The notes under the pieces were generated by a model. The model did not search any database and had not been told where the DNA came from. It saw only the letters and a list, made by a program, of their open reading frames with translations. A stretch of DNA of 64,000 nucleotides from Enterococcus raffinosus. Lineage in GTDB: Bacteria > Bacillota > Bacilli > Lactobacillales > Enterococcaceae. The translations under genes were made by a program, and so were the position numbers. Of the stretch, positions 24,715 to 32,903 are shown in pieces. The first letter of the stretch is position 1; each line of letters begins with the position of its first letter. The stretch is from NCBI RefSeq assembly GCF_001886185.1, contig NZ_JXLA01000007.1:62612-126611 (forward strand), in the 5' to 3' direction.

Positions 24715-26223
24715 ATGAGCATTGATCGATTACTAGATTTTGAAAGTCAGGCACTTTTCGCTATTTTTACCTATTTAAAAGAAAATCCCGGCTTCCACGA
24801 TATCAATGAGATATCCGAACAAATCGGTTTTGAAAAACGGACTACTTCAAAATATCTAGAGCGTCTTTCGGTACTGTCGGATGAAGTGAAGGAGCGAGCC
24901 GGCACTTTTCCACTGACTACTTCAGAGCGAAATTACCAGATCATTCAAACCAATTACGCGGCAAACAAAGAGCTTTGCTTGGCCATCTATCACATCTCAA
25001 TCAAGATTGACCTGCTAGAAGGACTATTACTAAACAAAGAAAATACAATGAATGCGTTAATGGATAAATACAGCCTGAGCTATTCTACCCTGAAAAAGGA
25101 TGTCTACGAAATCCGTGATTTTCTTAAAGAAGCCACCATCGACCTCCACATTCGCAATGGCGAACTCGTATTATCCGGACTTGAACCGACCATTCGTTTA
25201 TTTTTCTTAAGCTTTTTTTGGCAGCTCTATGGCGGCTATGGTCATCCATTTAATATTCAAAGCTCCCAAGAAAAAAACTTTATTTTTGAGAAGCTTAGTT
25301 TCCTGCTTTCAGATCAAATCGACCCTATTACAAAGATTCAATATGATTATTTAGTGGATATTACCTTGATCCGCTACCTATCTGATCATAAGATTGAAAA
25401 CAATGAACTACCCGTCGAATCGATCCTGATTGGGAATAAATTCGTGCAACACTTCCACTTCATTACAGAAGAAAACGTCCTAGCCTATACGAATTTCAAA
25501 GACGAACTTTATTTCATGCTATTTTTTTTACAATCAAAAATGGTCTTTTATCGGAACGATCGTTTCTTCCAAGAATTGAAGAAATATCACAAAGAAATTG
25601 ATTCAAATATTTATCAAGCCAATCAGTTTTTCTTTCAAAATATCGGATTGCTGTTCAATCAATTCCAATTTGACTACGATGAATTAGAAAAAGAGCTCTA
25701 TGTGATCCACACACGGCTCTTGTTTAAAAGTTTCTATAATTATGTGCCGATTGGTGAGCATCATAATCTTTATCCTGAAGACATGGCGATTGTTCAAGAA
25801 AATCTTCGCCTGCGTTTTGAGACTATCCAGCCGCGTAATAGCTTGATTTATTCACAAATGGATTATGCGATCTTCCTTTACGCCGCTTTGAGTATCGCCA
25901 ATGAATTTTTGACCGGCTATGAATTATCCGTCTTTATCGATGACTCAAAGGGAGAATTCAATTCTATCTGGTTAAAAAAATTATTCATGAAAAGTACCGG
26001 CGGCTTGGTCAAAATGCACTTTGTCGATCCGAATCGTTTCTTACTAGCGGATGAAACCGTCGATCTAATTATTAGCACAAACAAATATTTTCCCATCGAA
26101 AACAGCCAAAACAAACCGATCCTCTTTTTAGAGTGCAAGGATAAATACGAGGATCTAAAAAATGTCCAAAATATGGTGCGAAAAATTATGATGAAAAAAA
26201 CGAAGCGGCTGCAATCGAACTAA
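24715..26223 (+). CDS. Mga-like helix-turn-helix regulator
   Basis: 502 residues, the usual size of the Mga/AtxA family. An N-terminal HTH (H-D-I-N-E-I-S-E-Q-I-G-F-E-K-R-T-T-S-K-Y-L) and a second Mga-type HTH (L-M-D-K-Y-S-L-S-Y-S-T-L-K-K-D-V) are followed by PRD-like helical segments. A Rossmann-like EIIB-type end follows (S-V-F-I-D, L-I-I-S-T-N-K-Y-F), which lacks an obvious phosphorylatable Cys. It is divergent from gadC with a 450-base shared upstream region, so it is the natural candidate regulator of the gad operon. In other lactic bacteria that role belongs to an unrelated GadR, so this link is inference. Confidence 0.8.
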   Translation: MSIDRLLDFESQALFAIFTYLKENPGFHDINEISEQIGFEKRTTSKYLERLSVLSDEVKERAGTFPLTTSERNYQIIQTNYAANKELCLAIYHISIKIDLLEGLLLNKENTMNALMDKYSLSYSTLKKDVYEIRDFLKEATIDLHIRNGELVLSGLEPTIRLFFLSFFWQLYGGYGHPFNIQSSQEKNFIFEKLSFLLSDQIDPITKIQYDYLVDITLIRYLSDHKIENNELPVESILIGNKFVQHFHFITEENVLAYTNFKDELYFMLFFLQSKMVFYRNDRFFQELKKYHKEIDSNIYQANQFFFQNIGLLFNQFQFDYDELEKELYVIHTRLLFKSFYNYVPIGEHHNLYPEDMAIVQENLRLRFETIQPRNSLIYSQMDYAIFLYAALSIANEFLTGYELSVFIDDSKGEFNSIWLKKLFMKSTGGLVKMHFVDPNRFLLADETVDLIISTNKYFPIENSQNKPILFLECKDKYEDLKNVQNMVRKIMMKKTKRLQSN

Positions 26224-26349
26224 AATTACGCACACATTTTGAACATTAATCGAACTTTTCATTCATTTGGCGAAGGAATAAACGAAAATCCTTCCCAGCA
26301 TACAAAGCAAGCTCAGGCAAAAAAATATTTTTGTGCTATACTGACCTCT

Positions 26350-26424
26350 GTTAGTTTCTCTTTCCAAAAAACAAACTAACAGACAAAGACGATCGACCGA
26401 CATATTCGATCGTCTTTTTATGTG
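26350..26424 (+). terminator. Two hairpins after the Mga-like gene
   Basis: GTTAGTTT/AAACTAAC (26350-26380) is followed by AAGACGATCGA/TCGATCGTCTT with five T (26386-26419). The second is the effective terminator. The 26224-26349 stretch before them shows nothing else. Confidence 0.8.
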
Positions 26425-26458
26425 TATTAGAGAATGATTGTTTTAGTAATTTATTACG

Positions 26459-26488
26459 AAAAAAGATCGAGCCGCCGCCCGATCTTTT
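26459..26488 (-). terminator. Terminator of the MerR gene
   Basis: AAAAGATCG/CGATCTTTT stem around a GC-rich loop, with six T on the minus strand, directly below the stop. Confidence 0.88.
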
Positions 26489-26492
26489 CGTT

Positions 26493-27242
26493 TTATGCAT
26501 ATTCTCGTATAATCTGAACCAACGCCTCCGTGGCTCCTGTCCCGCTCTTTTCATCATAGTATTGTGTGAAGCGTTCATCTGCTAGATACATTTCGCTTAA
26601 TCCTTTATGGGCCTCTCCTGAGTATTGCTTCCAGCTGAAGCTTATCCACTCTTTATGCAGCTGATAAATTTCTTTTGCTAGTGACGGATTCTCCTCCGCT
26701 AAGTAGTCCCTCAATTTTTCAATTAGCATCGCTTCAGTTGCTTGCATCTTTTGATACTCAGCTTCACTCATGTTTTGCCATTTTTGATTGGAGGCTTCAA
26801 CGGCCTCTTCTCCATATTTTTCACGGATTTCCTGACCATAATTCGCTTCGTTTTCCGTTAGTTTCTCTTGTTTGAATGCTTCAAATTTTTCTTTATTCGT
26901 CATTTCTATCTCTCCCTTATAGTAACGCAAGGTTTTGTCAATGGTTTCCAGCAGCTGATCCAGTTCTTGTCGTTTTTGCTGCAATTGTTTCTTTTGCTGA
27001 ATCAACGTGTCCTCGATTTTTTCGTCAGGTCGGTCAACCAGTTTCTTGATCGTTTTTAATGGGATGCCCATCGATCGATACAGAAGAATCTGCTGCAGTC
27101 GATCAATTTCTTTTTCAGTATACATGCGGTAGCCTGCCTCACTTAGAAAAGCCGGCTTCAATAATGCGCGCTCATCATAAAATCGCAGTGTCCGTGCACT
27201 GACGCCTGAGATTTCCGCCATTTGTTTAACTGTATAATTCAT
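26493..27242 (-). CDS. MerR-family regulator with TipAS effector domain
   Basis: 249 residues. A MerR winged helix opens the protein (Y-T-V-K-Q-M-A-E-I-S-G-V-S-A-R-T-L-R-F-Y-D-E), followed by a long coiled-coil dimer helix (about residues 75-110). A TipAS antibiotic-recognition domain comes last (Y-G-E-E-A-V-E-A-S, H-K-E-W-I-S-F-S-W, M-Y-L-A-D-E-R-F-T-Q-Y-Y-D). Such proteins activate genes on binding drugs. GGAGGTG precedes the ATG at 27242. It lies directly under a promoter with a 19-base spacer and MerR dyad, so it probably controls itself; no efflux or resistance gene is beside it. Confidence 0.9.
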   Translation of the reverse strand: MNYTVKQMAEISGVSARTLRFYDERALLKPAFLSEAGYRMYTEKEIDRLQQILLYRSMGIPLKTIKKLVDRPDEKIEDTLIQQKKQLQQKRQELDQLLETIDKTLRYYKGEIEMTNKEKFEAFKQEKLTENEANYGQEIREKYGEEAVEASNQKWQNMSEAEYQKMQATEAMLIEKLRDYLAEENPSLAKEIYQLHKEWISFSWKQYSGEAHKGLSEMYLADERFTQYYDEKSGTGATEALVQIIREYA

Positions 27243-27264
27243 TTCTGCACCTCCTGACAAAATT

Positions 27265-27295
27265 ATCTTACACCTTGACGTAACGTAAAGGTCAA
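27265..27295 (-). promoter_or_regulatory. MerR-type promoter with 19-base spacer
   Basis: Minus strand TTGACC (27290-27295), 19 bases, TAAGAT (27265-27270). The spacer carries the dyad ACCTTTACGT/ACGTCAAGGT (27272-27292, one mismatch). The over-long spacer plus central dyad is the hallmark of MerR activation by DNA twisting. Confidence 0.88.
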
Positions 27296-27439
27296 GTGCT
27301 CATTTCAACTTGATTGAGTAACGAACTCAAGTTAAATGTTTTTCACACATAGGATTCCGCTAAACATCACATTTATTAACTAGTTCAAACGATAGAAGCA
27401 ATCGTCGGTTCTTATTAAACTGATAAAAGCGTCATTCAC

Positions 27440-27617
27440 AAAAATCCCCTCTTAGAATATCATTCTAAGAGGGGTTCTCCCAGTATCAACATGTGATAGA
27501 AAGGTTCTTCGTCCACTAAGCTTCTTTCCGACACCCTGAAATCCGACAGGTGACCGAAGTCATGTGCCTCTGGTATCGAAGGATCAATCTTTCAGATCCA
27601 CTCGACTCGTCGCATGA
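27440..27617 (-). ncRNA. Candidate free-standing structured small RNA
   Basis: About 178 nt with its own promoter and terminator and no coding potential that I can see. Predicted helices in order: GGATC/GATCC hairpin (about 27550-27600), TGAC-TTCG-GTCA tetraloop hairpin inside a GATACC/GGTGTC stem, TATCA/TGATA hairpin, then a 13-bp terminator stem CCCCTCTTAGAAT/ATTCTAAGAGGGG with T-rich tail. I compared it from memory with 6S, SRP, tmRNA, RNase P, T-box and common riboswitches and found no match. It lies between an oxidoreductase and the MerR gene. Confidence 0.6.
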
Positions 27618-27622
27618 GACAC

Positions 27623-27652
27623 ACTATAGCACATTGGCTTAGCCTTTGACAA
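27623..27652 (-). promoter_or_regulatory. Promoter of the candidate small RNA
   Basis: Minus strand TTGTCA (27647-27652), 18 bases, TATAGT (27623-27628) preceded by TGC, an extended -10. The -35 touches the stop of the oxidoreductase gene. Confidence 0.7.
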
Positions 27653-28606
27653 TCATTTTTGATTGTTTTTATAAATTGCTTCCGTTATCTCGACCGTTTT
27701 TAACGTCAATTCTTTCGTCACAACAGGACTCTCCAAGCGCCCTTGCTTCAAGCAGTCATTTACATGCTCCACCTCAAAGACAAACTCACTGTTTTGGGTA
27801 CTGTGGAGGGTTTCCTTTTCCCCATCGTTGTAGTGAATCTCTGCCGTATCAGTTTTCCAAAAATCAGGAACGATTATTTTCCCTTTTTCCCCATAGATAA
27901 TCATTCGCTTCGGCAGATCTAGATCAACCGTTAAGAAAATAGTGCCTAAAACACCTTCAGGAAAGTTTAGCGTTACTTGCGCCTGTGCGTCGGATTGTCC
28001 TTCTGGGAACACCAATGTCCCCTTGTACTCATTCGGTGACGCTGCCAGCAGATGCTGCATATACTCTAACGGATAGGTCCCCGCTCCACGAAAAACGCCG
28101 CCACCTGCACTCAAATCGCGAAACCATGAAATATGGTCAATGTTGGGATAAGCGGTCACGGAATCCAGCCAGCGGATCGCACCAATCTTCCCAGCCTGAA
28201 TAACCTGTTGAATTTGTTTGGTGATCGGTAAGAAGAGAGCTTTTTGAGCCTCCATCAAAAATAGCTTGCGTTCTTTCGCTATCACAAATAGCTCTTTTGC
28301 TTGTTCCAGCGTCATCGTAAAGGGCTTTTCTAATAGCACATGTTTATTATTCAGTAACGCCAACTTCGCGGCATCGTAATGGCCTTTATTATAAACAGCT
28401 ACATAAACAATATCGACCGCTTCGCTTTGGCACAATTCCTCATAACTGCCAAAAGCCGCAGGGATTTCTAGTTCCTGCGCCATCTTTTGCGCTTTTTCGA
28501 TGCCGCGAGAAGCGATTGCGGTCACTTCACCCTCATGACTCTCCTTCACCCCCGCCACGAAACGAGGAACGACCTGCGCCGTACTTAAAATACCATAACG
28601 AATCAT
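27653..28606 (-). CDS. Gfo/Idh/MocA-family oxidoreductase
   Basis: 317 residues. An N-terminal NAD(P)-binding Rossmann domain (Y-G-I-L-S-T-A-Q-V, V-D-I-V-Y-V-A-V-Y-N) leads to the family motif H-V-L-L-E-K-P-F with its catalytic Lys. A C-terminal alpha/beta substrate domain follows. It resembles the dihydrodiol/D-xylose dehydrogenase branch. It would oxidise a sugar or sugar-like alcohol; the substrate is unknown. No sugar transport gene is adjacent. Its stop codon abuts the promoter of the candidate small RNA. Confidence 0.87.
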   Translation of the reverse strand: MIRYGILSTAQVVPRFVAGVKESHEGEVTAIASRGIEKAQKMAQELEIPAAFGSYEELCQSEAVDIVYVAVYNKGHYDAAKLALLNNKHVLLEKPFTMTLEQAKELFVIAKERKLFLMEAQKALFLPITKQIQQVIQAGKIGAIRWLDSVTAYPNIDHISWFRDLSAGGGVFRGAGTYPLEYMQHLLAASPNEYKGTLVFPEGQSDAQAQVTLNFPEGVLGTIFLTVDLDLPKRMIIYGEKGKIIVPDFWKTDTAEIHYNDGEKETLHSTQNSEFVFEVEHVNDCLKQGRLESPVVTKELTLKTVEITEAIYKNNQK

Positions 28607-28629
28607 ATTCTTTTTCCCTCCATGAACAA

Positions 28630-28669
28630 GGAAGGAACTGATTGAAAAAACCAGCTCCTTCCGTTTTTT
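28630..28669 (+). terminator. Plus-strand terminator-like hairpin
   Basis: GGAAGGAACTG pairs with CAGCTCCTTCC and is followed by G and six T on the plus strand. No plus-strand gene ends here. On the minus strand there is no T tail, although the VTT gene ends nearby. Confidence 0.5.
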
Positions 28670-28685
28670 ATATTCTCACTATTTA

Positions 28686-29300
28686 CTAAAGACCAGCTAT
28701 CGTTTTATTCAAAACGAACAAACAGAAGTATCCATAGGAAGCTACTGACCACAGCTTAAAAATCAAGATGATCTTGAGATACTCCCGAAAAGAGAGATCC
28801 GTCATCCCCGCAACCAAACACGTCAAGTCGTCTGGCAAAAAGGGGAAAATAAAACAGACAATCAATAATTTTTTAATATCCTGTGTGTGGTCCTGCAAGG
28901 TCGTTTCAAATTTTTCATAATTTTTCTCCGACAATACAAGACGAGCAAACTTCGGACCAAAGCGGCGGACCAATAAAAATAAGCCGACTTCTCCTATGAC
29001 TAGTCCAATATAACTATACAAAATACCTGGGATATTGCCAAACATCAGCATCCCGACGATTGTTGCGAAACCACCAGGCAGAAAAGGGATGATTGGCTGG
29101 ATCGCTTGGACGATGATAAACGCCGCAATAGCGAAACTCCCAAAATTTTTAATAAAATGCTGCAAATCCGCCACCGAACCAAACATACCGGATCGCCGGA
29201 TATAGATTAATATCAGAATAAACGCTGCCAAGCCAACAATCGGTAATACTTGGATTACCTTCTGCTGCCAAGGCGCGCGTGTCCGCGACTTTTGTGCCAT
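28686..29300 (-). CDS. VTT-domain (TVP38/TMEM64) membrane protein
   Basis: 204 residues with about five or six membrane segments. The VTT core is present: F-L-P-G-G-F-A-T-I-V-G-M-L-M-F-G, G-L-V-I-G-E-V-G-L-F-L-L-V-R-R-F-G and F-I-F-P-F-L-P-D-D-L-T-C-L-V-A-G-M-T. It differs clearly from the VTT protein at 300-1004 and has the P-D-D motif seen in the YdjX/YdjZ-like branch. Function in lipid scrambling or transport is likely but unproven. AGGAGGGG precedes the ATG at 29300. It lies below a repeat element and the hydrolase gene on the same strand. Confidence 0.85.
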   Translation of the reverse strand: MAQKSRTRAPWQQKVIQVLPIVGLAAFILILIYIRRSGMFGSVADLQHFIKNFGSFAIAAFIIVQAIQPIIPFLPGGFATIVGMLMFGNIPGILYSYIGLVIGEVGLFLLVRRFGPKFARLVLSEKNYEKFETTLQDHTQDIKKLLIVCFIFPFLPDDLTCLVAGMTDLSFREYLKIILIFKLWSVASYGYFCLFVLNKTIAGL

Positions 29301-29387
29301 CCTTCCCCTCCTTATCAAGTGCATAAGTGTGTAATTTAGATAATTATTTTCGCGCGCGGTACTTGATTGACGCTAATTCCTATTGAA

Positions 29388-29478
29388 GAAATCATTTTTC
29401 TAAAATCATGAAACATGATTTCAGTCGTCTTCACGCGAACCATTTTACTAACCTACTAAAAATAGGTAGTAAAACTGG
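29388..29478. repeat. Palindromic repeat, copy B
   Basis: GAAATCAT/ATGATTTC at 29388-29422 is followed by a 39-nt hairpin at 29440-29478: CCA/TGG, TTTTACT/AGTAAAA and CCTA/TAGG stems. The sequence differs from copies A and C but pairing is kept. It begins two bases beyond the hydrolase stop. Confidence 0.82.
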
Positions 29479-29479
29479 C

Positions 29480-30352
29480 TTATTGATAGAACTCACCGAT
29501 TTGATCAACAAACGGGAGCGATTCTTTTAATGGGTAAACGACAAAATCATGCATCATACCTTCTACAACCTCAAGCTGCATCGTCGTTCCTTTGCTGCGC
29601 TTGATTCGATCCTGCAAACGCAAAACATCGGGATACAAAATTTCATCGGTTCCTGCCACCACGAATAATTTACCCAGCTGATCAAAATTTCCATAGATCG
29701 GTGAAACCATCGGATCGGTCAAAGGAAGCTCTCCCGCGTAATTCTCACCGGCTTCTGCCAGCAGGTCTTTTTCTAATAATACATCTTTTTCCTGTAATTC
29801 TTGTGAACGGGGATCGCTTAACGAAGCATCCAGCCACGGAGATGCCAAAGCAATCTTTTTGGGCCGCTTCGGCAAATCGATATTTCGCAGATGCTGGGCT
29901 AAGCTCATCGCTAAGCCGCCCCCGGCTGAATCACCAAATAAGAAAAAGCAGTCATCAGGGTATAAGTAAGTCAATTGTCGAAACGCCTTCTCTGTTAATG
30001 GAACTGTTTTTTCCGCTGTATTTTCTGGCGCTAACGGATAATCAAAATAGCTTACTTTTAAATTATACCGTTTGACAAACCGCTCCTGAATTTCCTTATG
30101 AAAAGGTGACGCCTCCAACGCATAGCCGCCTCCATGTAAATAGAACACATGACGTCTTGTGGGATGGCCAGGAAATAACGTAATCAGTTGATGTCCGTCA
30201 ATTTCTGAAATCTTTTGCGGAATATCCGTTTGCGAAAGCTGGCGGCTGATTAATCGTCTTCGCTTCGGCGGATCGACCATTGTTGCTCCCACCAGTTTTT
30301 TCATATTGATTACTTTAAAAACATTTTTTACAAATTTTGCTGAATAGCGCAT
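29480..30352 (-). CDS. Alpha/beta hydrolase, hormone-sensitive-lipase type esterase
   Basis: 290 residues. The oxyanion motif H-G-G-G-Y-A and the nucleophile elbow F-G-D-S-A-G-G-G (catalytic Ser) are followed by A-G-T-D-E-I-L (Asp) and G-M-M-H-D-F (His), the full HSL-type triad. There is no signal peptide, so it is a cytoplasmic esterase acting on short acyl esters. GGAGGA lies eight bases before the ATG at 30352. Open frame continues upstream into the divergent acyltransferase promoter without a start signal. Confidence 0.88.
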   Translation of the reverse strand: MRYSAKFVKNVFKVINMKKLVGATMVDPPKRRRLISRQLSQTDIPQKISEIDGHQLITLFPGHPTRRHVFYLHGGGYALEASPFHKEIQERFVKRYNLKVSYFDYPLAPENTAEKTVPLTEKAFRQLTYLYPDDCFFLFGDSAGGGLAMSLAQHLRNIDLPKRPKKIALASPWLDASLSDPRSQELQEKDVLLEKDLLAEAGENYAGELPLTDPMVSPIYGNFDQLGKLFVVAGTDEILYPDVLRLQDRIKRSKGTTMQLEVVEGMMHDFVVYPLKESLPFVDQIGEFYQ

Positions 30353-30405
30353 CGCTGTATCCTCCAAATAAATTCCTATATCATCGCATAGAATTCGTCT
30401 TTTCG

Positions 30406-30414
30406 TGCTACAAT
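30406..30414 (+). promoter_or_regulatory. Extended -10 promoter for the acyltransferase
   Basis: TGC-TACAAT, an extended -10 element, in the divergent spacer between hydrolase and acyltransferase. Confidence 0.5.
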
Positions 30415-30468
30415 AGACACGGTGGGCTATCGCAGTCTGCCTCTTAAGCATAACGGAATCTAAAGGAG

Positions 30469-31479
30469 GTGTCCACAATCACAAAACCGAATCGCGAATA
30501 CCTTTACGATAATATTCGCGGCATCTTGATCCTACTCGTAGTATTGGGGCACGCATTGGAATATTTTCGTTTAGATAACAAGGTTGGCGAGTTTATTTAC
30601 GTCTTCATCTACTTATTCCACATGCCGGTATTTATCTTTATTTCCGGTTATTTCTCAAAAAATCTGAAGAAGGGTCGTTCCACCGCAGTGGAGACTTTCC
30701 TTGTCCCTTATTTGCTGCTAAATTTAATTTTGACCCTAATTATGCTGGCCATTGGTAAAATCGATCAGTTTATGATATTGAGTCCAGGATGGACCCTTTG
30801 GTATTTATATTGTATGTTTATCTGGCGTTTATTGCTACCAGACCTCGTAAAAGTACGAAGAATCTTAATTTTAAGTTTTATTATCGGTATTTTCTCTGGT
30901 TTTTTAACTGAGTTTGGAACCTATATGGCGATGGCACGAACCTTAGGCTTTTTGCCGTATTTCTTAGCGGGGTATTTCACCACTCCCGAGTTAGTCTCTC
31001 GAGTACGCAAGACTCCCTTCAGAAAAATAATCAGTATAGGGATCATTCTTTTTGGGCTAGTGACCGCCTTCTTTTGGACAAAGAATAATTTGCCACCAGA
31101 ACTTTTATGGCGAGATCGAGCTTACGCCTTCTTTCCCGTCCCTTTACTGCAAAACCTATTGACGATCATCTTTTTATACGGCATTGGCTTTGCGTTCATC
31201 TTCGTCTTTCTGGCTCTCGTCAATAATAAGCCACACTTTTTCACTGCATGGGGACAGCGCACTTTGGCTATTTATTTACTTCATGTTTACCTAGTGGCGC
31301 CATTAGTAGAATTTACGCAATTTGAAGATAATGCTGTCCTTCATCTAATTCTCTTAGTAGCAGGCAGTGGGTTTATCACTTATCTGCTATCACATCCTAA
31401 AGTAACAGAGATTCTGCGGAAAACACTTTCTCGAATTTTACATTTTATTATGCCAAACAAAAACGGCGACTCGTCATGA
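30469..31479 (+). CDS. Acyltransferase-3 family membrane protein
   Basis: About 333-336 residues with ten or so membrane helices. The N-terminal motif Y-D-N-I-R-G-I-L-I-L-L-V-V-L-G-H-A-L-E carries the family's essential His, followed by F-H-M-P-V-F-I-F-I-S-G-Y. It resembles enzymes that O-acetylate cell-surface glycans or cyclitols. The start is uncertain: AAAGGAGG overlaps the GTG at 30469, and eight bases after it comes ATC (30478), not ATG, with no other start codon before residue 50. Either the GTG or a rare ATC start is used, or the reference carries a substitution. Confidence 0.82.
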   Translation: MSTITKPNREYLYDNIRGILILLVVLGHALEYFRLDNKVGEFIYVFIYLFHMPVFIFISGYFSKNLKKGRSTAVETFLVPYLLLNLILTLIMLAIGKIDQFMILSPGWTLWYLYCMFIWRLLLPDLVKVRRILILSFIIGIFSGFLTEFGTYMAMARTLGFLPYFLAGYFTTPELVSRVRKTPFRKIISIGIILFGLVTAFFWTKNNLPPELLWRDRAYAFFPVPLLQNLLTIIFLYGIGFAFIFVFLALVNNKPHFFTAWGQRTLAIYLLHVYLVAPLVEFTQFEDNAVLHLILLVAGSGFITYLLSHPKVTEILRKTLSRILHFIMPNKNGDSS

Positions 31480-31494
31480 GCCGCCGTTTTTATT
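31460..31494. terminator. Terminator between convergent genes
   Basis: AAAACGGCG/CGCCGTTTT stem overlapping the acyltransferase stop, T tail on the plus strand; it probably serves the dehydrogenase gene as well. Confidence 0.85.
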
Positions 31495-31506
31495 TCTTCT
31501 ATTTTA

Positions 31507-32694
31507 TTACTCAAAATTGCTTTCAGTTAAGCATGCGATGTAGATTTCTTTTACCGCCGCTTCATCCAATGGAACGAAAGCATCGGTTTTTATAGTACTG
31601 TGAGCTACCGCTTGTTTGGCCATCTCATCGAATTTTTCTTCATTGATTCCTACTTCTGGTAATGTCATTGGAATTCCGCAGGCTTTGAAGTAATCGTATA
31701 ATTTTTGGATACCGATACGTGCGGCCAACATTGGAACCTTCTCTTCTACATTCCAAACATTCCATGCGAAATTCGCAAATTTATCAACTGTTTCATCATT
31801 CAAAGCATATTCCATCCAACGTGGTGTCAAGATTGCTAAGCCGACACCATGAGTGATATCGTAAAAGGCACTCAATTCATGCTCCATCGGATGACAAGAC
31901 CAAGCACCTGGCTTGCCGTTTCCAGTCAACCCGTTCAAAGCTAACGTGCTCGCCCACATCAAATTAGCCCGTGCATCATAATCTTCCGGATATTTCAGGG
32001 CAATCGGACAGTTTTTAATCACTGAACGCATCAAGCCTTCTGAAACAGAATCTTGTACGTCGGTTCCCTCTGTCCGTTTGAAATAATTTTCAATCAAATG
32101 ACTCATGATGTCCGCGGAACCTGCCGCTGTTTGATATTTATTTACACTAAAGGTGTTTTGCGGATCTAAGAAAGAAACTTTTGGCAGCATTGCTTTACTG
32201 CCGGTACCTAGTTTTTGATGCGTTGAAAGATTCGAAATCACTGCGCCACTATTCATTTCACTACCTGTCGCAGCCAATGTCAAAATCGTTACTAATGGCA
32301 AGGCGCCACCTTGGTATTTCCGACGCTGTAATACTAAATCCCAGGCATCGCCATCAAATTTTGTGGCCGCAGCGACTACCTTCGCACAGTCAATCGTTGA
32401 GCCGCCGCCGACAGCCAAGATCACATCAACATTTTCTTTGCGACAAATTTCTGCTCCACGACGGACGGTTTCCACTCGTGGATTCGGTTCTACCCCAGCT
32501 AATTCAAAGACTTCGTTGCCATTTGCTTTTAACTGCTCCATCACTTTATCGTATAAGCCGATCTTCTTGATGCTGCCGCCACCGTAAACGATCAGTACTC
32601 GTTTACCATATTGATTCAATACTTCAGGGAGCTCAGACAAACGATCCTTACCAAAACGAATATCCGTCGTTACATGAAAATCAAAATTTTCCAT
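31507..32694 (-). CDS. Iron-containing alcohol dehydrogenase
   Basis: 395 residues, class III (iron-activated) alcohol dehydrogenase, near the butanol dehydrogenase/YugJ branch. NAD(P) motif G-G-G-S-T-I-D and metal ligands S-A-D-I-M-S-H (Asp, His) and the two His of H-P-M-E-H-E-L-S-A-F-Y-D-I-T-H-G are present. It reduces aldehydes or oxidises primary alcohols or diols. It is preceded by a repeat-containing spacer and followed by a terminator, so it forms a single-gene unit. Confidence 0.92.
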   Translation of the reverse strand: MENFDFHVTTDIRFGKDRLSELPEVLNQYGKRVLIVYGGGSIKKIGLYDKVMEQLKANGNEVFELAGVEPNPRVETVRRGAEICRKENVDVILAVGGGSTIDCAKVVAAATKFDGDAWDLVLQRRKYQGGALPLVTILTLAATGSEMNSGAVISNLSTHQKLGTGSKAMLPKVSFLDPQNTFSVNKYQTAAGSADIMSHLIENYFKRTEGTDVQDSVSEGLMRSVIKNCPIALKYPEDYDARANLMWASTLALNGLTGNGKPGAWSCHPMEHELSAFYDITHGVGLAILTPRWMEYALNDETVDKFANFAWNVWNVEEKVPMLAARIGIQKLYDYFKACGIPMTLPEVGINEEKFDEMAKQAVAHSTIKTDAFVPLDEAAVKEIYIACLTESNFE

Positions 32695-32726
32695 TTAAAT
32701 TCCTCCATATTCATATTAAAGATCTA

Positions 32727-32785
32727 ATTTTTCCTAGGAAAAATCACTCTTATCTTCTAGCCATAGACCATTTTATTAATACGTT
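32727..32785. repeat. Palindromic repeat, copy E (partial)
   Basis: Perfect 18-base palindrome ATTTTTCCTAGGAAAAAT at 32727-32744, nearly the same as unit 1 of copy A. It is followed by CCATAGACCATTTTATTAAT, which matches the linker and the start of the hairpin unit. The right arm of the hairpin is absent. Confidence 0.7.
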
Positions 32786-32903
32786 GAGCCTTAAATTGCT
32801 ATAGTAATATTTGGGCGCTTTTCGAAACAAACTGCGACCAGCAGATCAGATAGCGTTGTTTGCCTCTATTCATTATCATAAGCCAAAGTTTTCCAGAAGG
32901 AAA

